Below are positions 56,972 to 64,000 of a stretch of 64,000 bases of DNA, one piece after another. The notes below the pieces were generated by a model. The model was not told where the DNA came from and did not search any database. It saw nothing but the letters and a program-made list of their open reading frames with translations. Source of the DNA: Metarhizium brunneum (taxonomy: Eukaryota > Ascomycota > Sordariomycetes > Hypocreales > Clavicipitaceae); assembly GCF_013426205.1 (NCBI RefSeq), contig NC_089423.1:2666001-2730000 (forward strand). Reading direction: 5' to 3'. Positions within the stretch are counted from its first letter, which is position 1. The number at the start of each line of letters is the position of its first letter. Made by a program: the position numbers and the translations under genes.

Positions 56972-59128
56972 CTAGCACGCGCAAAAGTTCAACTTGGCCA
57001 CGCTCGGGTCGTGGTCACTCGTCTGGCCGTCATAGTTCTGCCAAGTGTTCAAGTGCAGGTGCTCGACCTGGGCATTCTTGGCCAGCCCCCTGCTAATGTA
57101 CATGTGGTCCAGGGCCTCGCTGTTCTGGTCAAACAGATACGTGTAGCGCTCGACCGCGGCAAGACCGGCGACCTCGTCGGCGTCAAGCAGGCCCGACTTG
57201 GAGGCAAAGGTCGTCACGGGCTGGACTTGCGTAAACTCGTTGAAGTCGCCGGCGGTGATGATGCGAGCCTTGGGGTCTTGGGCGAGGATCTGGGCGATGA
57301 AGTTCTAAGAAAAAGGGGGAAGAAACCATTAGTCCATGTCCATGGGAAACCCAGAGAGGGCAAGTACATGAGCAAGTACATATATATATCTGGTAAAGAC
57401 TCACAGCAGTTAGTTCCATTTGTCCGGTCCTCTTCTCCACGCCCTTATTGACGGGGGGCCGCGGGTCGCCATGCAAGCCAGTCGAGCCGCCCTTGCTGCT
57501 GAAGTGGACGTTGATGGTGAAGAAGACCTTGTCGGGGCCCTTGACGGGCTTCCACATGGCGACGAGCGGCTTCCGGGTGGCCTCGAAGTTGGCGTCGGAC
57601 TGTCCGATGCGGCCGGGGTTGTACTTGATGGACGGGCCGTCGACGACGGCGTTCTCGTCGTTGCTGCCCCCGGGGTTGGGCTTGTACAGCTCGACGGCGT
57701 CCGGGCGGTACAGGTACGCGCAGCGAATGTTGCCGCCCGGCTGGCCGCCGTCCTGGCCGTCGACGGGGGCCACCTCGACGAAGTCGTACCTGACGCCCGA
57801 GGTCTTTTCGATGCCCTGCGTCAGGGTCGACAGGGTGAGGTTGGCCGAGGTGACGCCGTCGTCGACGGGGCCCGAGTTGTCCTGGACCTCCTGGAGGAAG
57901 ATGAGGTCCGGGGTGCGCAGCTTGGTGACGATCTGGGAGACGACGCTGGGCAGGTGCGTCGAGTTGGGGGCCAGGTTCTCGGCGTTGTAGTCGGCGACGG
58001 TGAGGCCGCTGCAGTGGGCGCTGCTGGCGAGCGACGTGGCAGGGTAGTCTGGCGACGAGGGCGTGATGGTCTTGACGGCGGTCAGCGGGAGCACGCGGTA
58101 TGTGCCGAAGGCGTTGTAGACGACGCCCGTGACGTCGCCGATGTAGTCGCCCATTTTGGTGTCGGTTGGGTTCTTGGAGCCGTCGAGGGGGCTTCCAACG
58201 ACGATGGCTTCCGGGTTGGCATCTACATGGTTGGTTTTTTGTCTCGTCAGCGCCATGTCCATTGCTGCTGTCGCGGTTTCTTCACACGAGGAGGAGCGGA
58301 TCAAGGTGAAGAAAAGGGACTCACCTCCGTCGAGCATAGTCAGGCCGCCATGGCCGTTGATGCCCGTGACAGTGTAGTTGCCTCTCACCCACACGTCGCC
58401 ATACTGGTTCGGGCGACTGACAAGATGGGCGCTCTGGATGGTGACCAGCTCGCCGACCAGACTCTCCCAAAAGTCCAAGCCATAGGCCGTGGGGTCCAGC
58501 ACGGGGTTCGAGGCGGTGATGGTGGTGACGGCATTGGGGACGCCAAAGACGCCGCCCTTGTCAAGACTGGAATACTCCTTGTTGGGAGGCTGCAGGGTGT
58601 CGACGCCGATGACGAGCGGCTTGACCTGGTTGCCGGACGAGACGACAACAATGTTGGCGGGCTTGGTAAGTTCGGTGAGGTAAATGTAGTTGTTGTTGGA
58701 GCTGCAGAGCGTGTCAGTTGTACGTTTGCATCTTGGTTCCTTTTCCTTCCTTCTTTTTTTCCGCATACAAGACCACAACAAGTTGTTCTCCTTTTTCCCC
58801 GTCTCAAAATCCAAAAGAATCAAATCAAAACATACCGATACTCCTGGACCAGTCCGCCGAGGGTAATGACATCCCCCTTCTGGACCTGCTTCCCAACCGC
58901 GCTGCCAAACACAAACAAGCCCTCAGACGTGGCCGGGTCGTCATCCGGCTCCGTCGAGCGCAAGTAGATGCCGTTGGACGCAACAGCCGTCACCAGGCCC
59001 GTCACCCCCGTGACGTTCTGGTCCTTGAACGACGACAGGAACCGGTTGCCGTTGATTTCGGCGATGCTGACGGCCGCAACGGCACTTGCGGCGCCGAGAA
59101 CAGCCGCAACACAAGCAAACGACTTCAT
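56972..59128 (-). CDS. Secreted DNase-I-fold nuclease (endonuclease/exonuclease/phosphatase family)
   Basis: Exons 59128..58836, 58701..58325, 58222..57405 and 57304..56972 on the minus strand give 606 residues. It begins with a signal peptide (MKSFACVAAVLGAASAVAAV). Residues ~20-270 form an OB-like N-terminal part, as in bacterial extracellular nucleases (ExeM/NucH type). The EEP catalytic domain follows, with ADYNAENL, LIFLQEVQDN (metal-binding Glu), VHFSS, AGDFNEF (the GDFN motif) and the C-terminal TSDHDPSVAKL (catalytic SDH). The joins restore QEYRSNNNYIYLTE, LDGDANPEAIVVG and ELTANFIAQILAQ. It most likely degrades extracellular DNA or RNA, for nutrient capture or against host DNA traps; this last role is inference. 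A phosphodiesterase on another substrate is possible. Confidence 0.9.
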
Positions 59129-60512
59129 TGTCCAGCCTCGGGGAATAGATGTAAGACGATTAACGTAATTAGGGGCCTGAACAAGAAGAGGGATCTCGCG
59201 TCCCTTTTATCTACCTTCCCAGCTCGGTCCTTGGGCCACGGCGGCCAAGGGCCACACTAGCGGCCGCCCATGCATGGTTCTCTCCAGCTTCTACATCGGA
59301 TGGAGGTGGTTCAATGGCCGCGTCCGCCACGGTCGCCGGCGAGGAAAGAAATTACGTAGACGGCCAGATTATGTACCGTTATCTAGCTGGACGCTCACGA
59401 CTGGTAGAGGCCACAGGTCTTGGCGAACGCTCCAACGTTGAAGCTGGACGAGGCCCCCGTTTGCGCCCCGCCAATCAGATGCGCCGCATCTCCAGAACCA
59501 CCTGTTTTGGTCCAAGATTGAATTCAAGCGTGTGGGGAAGCGAAAAGCGCCCCCCGTGGCCCCGGTGCCTGTAGACGGCAGCCATCCAGGCACGTTTTTG
59601 TGCTTGGGCTTGGGCGCCCGCCGGGTGTGGCTTCTCATCAATGGCTGAGGTGCTTTCTTTGCTCCCGCACAGAAGCATCGACGAGAGAGAGATCGGGACT
59701 ATCGAAAGTAAAATAAACTTGACGCCAGCCGTGTTCCCTTGACGATGCCTCTTTTGCTCACCGACTGCCCGTTGCCAAGCTGGACTTTTGTGTCATCCAT
59801 GTATTACATGCTGCACCAGACCGGGCTGTTTATTACGTCAATGTCGACGGTTGTCTTCGGTACCGACGAAACGTATTCGACTCGGCGCAAAGGGCCCAGA
59901 ACAGCCGATATGCAAACATGACGGCGCATGCATGGCGCATAACATACATACATATGGTTTACCTCTTTGTTCCGTCCTGCCTAAACAGGATCACTGTCCG
60001 TTCCCAAAAGAAAAGAGAAGAAGAAACGACTCGGTGCGTCCTATTAGCTCTGGCCCTGAAACTCTATTCCTTATAATGTTTGTATACAGAAAACACCCAA
60101 AACAGAATCCGCCACCCTTCGCTAAGACTATAACTGGTCTCGGCGCGCTCGTACATGCTTTGCTTGCATGGCTCTCTGAATTTCTTCCGTTCCCCAGCAT
60201 TTCCCCCTCTGTATTTGGCCAAAGACCCAGCAGGCCATTTGCACGGCGCTGCATTTTATTCTCCCTTCATCCATGTCGTATGTTGACGCTTTCTCGCTGA
60301 GCTCGCAGTCGCTCATGGCACGACAACCAAATAAGAAAAAAAAAACGATTTCCTCCCAATATCCGCCTCAGTCTATAACTGACTGGGCATACCACGCAAG
60401 GTAGGACTCAAGACAAAACGCCCCCCAGATAAATGTGCAAGACCAAAAAAAACAAATATCCTCCATCAAATCCTCAACTCAACAGAGAGTAATCCGACCG
60501 TCGCGCGGTCCG
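59129..60512. other. Intergenic region upstream of the nuclease
   Basis: It holds the nuclease promoter and the 3' flank of the NMN adenylyltransferase gene. No supported coding region. Confidence 0.5.
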
Positions 60513-61662
60513 TCAGCTGGAGCTAGGTCCGGCAGTCACATCTGCCTTCTCCTTTCCCTTGCTGCCACCAGCCAGGTCCAGCTCGCGGTACAGATTATTA
60601 TCGTAGATATAATTAATGACATCGTCCGGAATTCTGTGCCAGGTCAGCAACTCCACCGCGGCCTAACATACAGGGTGAGACGGGTTCAGTAGCGCCACAT
60701 ACAGATAATCGATGCTCATATCTCGCTTCAAGAGAAGTCGGACTTTGGTACTGGATATATCGTTTGTCACAACCTAAAGGCATTCCGTCAGCACCAGGAC
60801 AACCGCCATGGCGGAATCGATATTTACCTGTCGAATGACGTGGATATTCTTCTCCCAAGGCTTCAGGGCCGCCAGAGCCGAGTCAAGCTCGGTCCCTGTT
60901 CGTTCCAGGACAAAGACGCCAAAGTTACCCAGAATATGATCCACATCCTGGGCGTCCCAAATGTCCGGTGTGCTAATGGTCTGGATCAAATCGGCGCCGG
61001 CCAGCAGGACAATCTTGGCCGGCTTACGGGTGCCGTCGGAGCACTCGATGCCTCCCATGACATGATTGATCTCGTAGTCGAAATGGTCCAAGACGCGGGC
61101 AGTGGGAATATAAGTTGGACTCAGGGCCTCCCAGGGATCAACCATGAGCCATTTAGAGGTGTTCTCGGCGGCGATTTCGCACATTCGAATTCGGTGATTT
61201 GCAGGGGCCAGACCCTTCTTCTTATAGGCGTCCGATACGGGGGAGAGGTAGCCTCCAACGACTTCGTATCCTGTTATGCCGCATGAATTAGCCATGTCCA
61301 CGCCGTGCTGTCCGGGTGCCCGTCGACGTCATTGCAGTGCTTGCTCACCCTCATTACGTGCATGGTCCCGCGCCATGGGAAACATGCGCAAATGTAGAAA
61401 GGTAATTGGAGAGACTGAGAGAGGGGTTTGAATTGTTAGTTTGGCACTTTTTATTTATTTTTTAATTTTTTTTTTGTCCCTTATTCCTCATATATATTTG
61501 CCCACGTCATACATGAGGAGCAAGGTGGTGGTACTCACAGGACCCGCAGGCTACCAGGACGAGGGGCACTCGACCAGCGTCGCATGTGCGCCGAAGCCGG
61601 TGGGAGGGGAAGACGTAGCCCTCCGGAGTCATCTTTTTGACATAGGGGAAATCGGACGCCAT
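60513..61662 (-). CDS. Nicotinamide/nicotinate mononucleotide adenylyltransferase
   Basis: Five exons on the minus strand, 61662..61539, 61414..61349, 61270..60828, 60773..60703 and 60633..60513, give 274 residues. The joins restore LVLVACGSFSPITFLHLRMF, the nucleotidyltransferase signature in which the usual (H/T)xGH motif is shifted, as in eukaryotic enzymes. They also restore HARNEGYEVVGGYLSPVSDAY and VIRQVVTNDISSTKVRLLL (the ISxTxxR ATP-binding motif). The enzyme joins NMN or NaMN with ATP to give NAD or deamido-NAD, the shared last step of both salvage and de novo routes. If the last intron were retained, the frame would stop at the TAG at 60664-60666, giving a shorter alternative C-terminus. 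The start is the ATG at 61662; the remainder is well supported. Confidence 0.92.
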
Positions 61663-62902
61663 TGCGAGATGGAGTCGCCGTCGCAGCAACAGGCTGGTGA
61701 AGCGGCAGATGGAGTTGTTGATGCAGGGACACTGCTGCTGTCGGCGCGCGCGGCTAATGCCTCGAGTCTCGGATGCAACCAGCGGGAACCGAACCTGCTC
61801 GGCGTTGGCGTTGGCAGCCAAGTCGGCTATGCGTCGCAGACAAGACAAGAAGCTGTCTAGTATCGTGCACAGCCAGGGTCGGGGACTCGGCAGCAGGCGG
61901 GTGGTATTGAGGCAAGTTGGTGTTGTCGGCGGCGTGCGTGCGTGCGTGCGCTCGTTGCGAGTTGAGTGGCCTGGTTGGTGCCTGCAGCAACAGCAACCGC
62001 AGGGCTGGACCGACGGATCAACGCTTCATCAGGCAGCCCGCAGGCACAGAGTTGGACAGTCGAGCGGCGGCGTGGCGAAATTTCAACTGCGCAGGGCGAA
62101 AGAGCGACAAAACGGCGACAGCGCAGTCTGAGGCCAGAGGTGGACAGGCGGATGGTCAAGGGTTGACGTTGACGGAGATGGAGATGGAGACGGCTGCGAG
62201 TACACAAGTGAGCGATGGCGATGGCGATGGCGGAAAAGGTAAGTGGAAGAAGCACTGTGAGGCGTCTGGGGTCTGGTGCAGACATGGACTCCATCAATAA
62301 TGAGGCACAGGCGCTTTGCCGCCGAGAGGCCACAAGGCAGGGCGCTGGCACAGGCGCCGGCTCGTATTGACGCAATGTGCCAGGCATCCAACTGGTTCCT
62401 GCGGCCTGCACAGCAATCAAGTGTGTGCCTGGGCTCACGCTGGCTGCTCCCAGAGGTGGCTGGTCAAGCTGCACCACACATGTGCTGGTTAGCGAGCCCA
62501 CGCCGCCCAAAGCATCATCAAACGTTCACCAATGGCGCACACGTGCAGCGAGAAGCGGGGCCATGCATACTGGTGCAGTCAAACATTGAACCGGACTGCT
62601 CGGCTCGAGTGCTCCAGGCCCCTCGTCCCGTTTCGGCAAAAGTCAGACCTCCAGTCGTCTTGCGCCATCAATCGACTCGACATCATCATCTCCAATCTAC
62701 AGTAGTACTGCCCCGGTACCCGCCTTGAGTTAGTAGCACCTCACGATCATGTTGGAACGTTTGTCACGTGCTAACATGGCGCGAAGAGCAGAAGCAGAAC
62801 CCCAACCAGCCAAGGTAGCTGGATTTTGACCGCGCACAACACCACAGCATCTCACGCCTCTACGGAGCCATTGCCAAATCGCCTACTCTGCACCTTGGCA
62901 TC
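61663..62902. other. Intergenic region upstream of the NMN adenylyltransferase
   Basis: A region with many short repeats (GCGTGCGT near 61936, GGCGATGGCGATGG near 62216). Long overlapping frames on both strands lack any known domain and are not called. Confidence 0.45.
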
Positions 62903-64000
62903 TTACTCAAGCAACTCAAGCACGTGCTCCTTGTCCAAAAGGGCCAAATACTCCGCTACTATCAAATCAGCAATGACATGCCCAACGGCGTCATGGAGCA
63001 AGCAAACGTACCTCCAACCCTCCACTCCGTCCGCAGCGCCTTGAACCCTTGGACAATCTGCTTGATGCCATCCAGCATGGTCCGACTACCAAACTCCTTG
63101 TAAAAGCACGCACAATCAATGGCGGAATAATACATGCTGTGCCCCGGCACAAAACTCACACTCGGTCTCACTGCCGGCGAAGCAACCATGTGCTCCATGT
63201 GCCGTGCTATCTGCGGCAGCAAGACGCCGCTGAGATGCTCCATGCCCTGTATAGATAGCTGCTGCGCTTCCGCCTCTAGTGCTATGCGCTCTGGGCCAGC
63301 GGACCTGTTGCTCTCGTTACACGCGTACTGTGTGTAGAGCAAGTACCGGGCCGAGCAGCATATCGACAAGGCAGTGTAATTCATGTCCTCCACGTCAGCA
63401 GAATCAGGACCAGAACTCCCCTCTCCTTGGAAAGAGTCGAGCGGGCTGCCGAGACTGGTGTCCAACGCCACGAGCGCTTTGTGAAGATGCAACGCCTCCG
63501 AAACAACTTCGGTAACGTCAGTCATGGCCGACTTGCAGCGATTGATGTGGGCCATGGTCTTGCCCAGCACATGCGCTGCTTGGCATGTTCTTGCAAAACT
63601 CCCAATGGAATTGGCGGCGTGGAACGATTGTGCGAGGACGGGTTCGTTTATGCTGATTACGCCGTTGTTCCAGTCTCGGTCGTTGGAAGGCAGGAGGTGG
63701 TCAACAGACGGGTCCGGCGTTGCGAAGGGCAAGCCGGGCGATCCAAGGCTGACAAGCCTAGAAGTATGTCGTCAGCACACATCCAGATGTCCTCTTACAC
63801 ATGTGGTGACAGGATCGGGGGCAAGACTTTGTACTTGTCGAGAACGAAAATCGCCCACCACGTCCGTCCCTGCTCTTCCCTCAAACTCCACATATCCGGC
63901 AAGACGAACAGCTGCGTTGCGAGCTTGGTATTATGTAGCCCGATAACCATGGCCAGCCTCGCCGCCCTGCCAACCGTCAAGTACGCCGCCGGATAGATGG
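62903..64000 (-). CDS. Fungal Zn2Cys6-type transcription factor, C-terminal part
   Basis: The gene runs off the right edge, so its 5' end and zinc cluster are not seen. Visible minus-strand exons are 64000..63835, 63757..63012 and 62958..62903. The first encodes AAYLTVGRAARLAMVIGLHN and GRTWWAIFVLDK, typical of the fungal-specific transcription factor (middle homology) domain. The join restores VLDKLVSLGSPGLPFATPDP, the usual following motif. The last join restores WRVGVAEYLALLDKEHVLE before the stop. These nuclear proteins control catabolic or secondary pathways. Which genes it controls is not known; it lies about 37 kb from the aromatic pair, so a link is not implied. Family assignment rests on the C-terminal domain only. 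Confidence 0.85.

Noticed and set aside
61857..62510. 217-codon minus-strand open frame upstream of NMN adenylyltransferase
   Set aside because: Low-complexity, Arg/Ser/His-rich translation with similarly long frames on the opposite strand. No domain is seen, so it is probably a composition effect.

Overview
The window is nuclear DNA of a filamentous ascomycete, most likely a Sordariomycete of the order Hypocreales. The evidence is spliced genes with short GT-AG introns (about 50-190 nt) and CTAAC/CTGAC-like branch points, compact divergent or tandem gene pairs, and a typical ascomycete gene set: ergosterol 3-keto reductase, sphingolipid delta-8 desaturase with an N-terminal cytochrome b5, KCH1/PRM6 potassium channel, formin-like rid1, fungal SLATT protein and Zn2Cys6 regulator. 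The species assignment is inference from gene content. I rebuilt exon-intron structures by hand. Every complete spliced model given here sums to a whole number of codons and joins conserved family motifs.

Layout: 1-1155 (+) is the 3' end of a multi-KH (vigilin/Scp160-type) gene. 1842-3432 (+) is ERG27. 3757-5437 (-) is an FLVCR-like MFS transporter. 5438-10619 holds no gene I can support. 10620-11513 (-) is the acidic complex III subunit QCR6, and 12246-13578 (-) is a WBP2/GRAM-like protein with an 11-nt first exon. 13579-18257 is a second gene-poor block. 18258-19124 (+) is an RraA-like aldolase, 19734-22210 (-) rid1, 23245-24483 (-) an intradiol ring-cleavage dioxygenase and 25406-26643 (+) a carboxy-cis,cis-muconate cyclase. 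The last two are head to head and encode consecutive steps of protocatechuate breakdown.

The right half holds a CNNM/Mam3-like CBS membrane protein (26961-28907, -), D-3-phosphoglycerate dehydrogenase (30075-31793, -), two-domain glyoxalase I with a GC-AG intron (34106-35340, -), a large disordered basic protein of unknown role (36643-38556, +), a roadblock-like protein (39211-39927, -), a KCH1-like channel preceded by a 9-bp minisatellite (42705-44586, +), a PNPOx-like/ferredoxin-reductase fusion flavoprotein (45470-47340, +), the sphingolipid desaturase (47598-49787, -), a DUF2461 protein (53088-54435, +), a SLATT membrane protein (54674-55465, -), a secreted DNase-I-fold nuclease (56972-59128, -), NMN adenylyltransferase (60513-61662, -) and the 3' part of a Zn2Cys6-type transcription factor (62903 to beyond 64000, -).

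How they work together: most genes are unrelated housekeeping neighbours. The clear functional link is the dioxygenase/cyclase pair, which shares a 0.9-kb promoter with two inverted CGG/CCG sites near its midpoint. The nearby RraA-like aldolase may be a looser part of aromatic or keto-acid catabolism. Across the gene-free DNA, a 9-mer (TACGGAGTA or its complement) recurs far more often than chance, twice as part of longer palindromes. I saw no tRNA, rRNA, CRISPR array or intact transposon.
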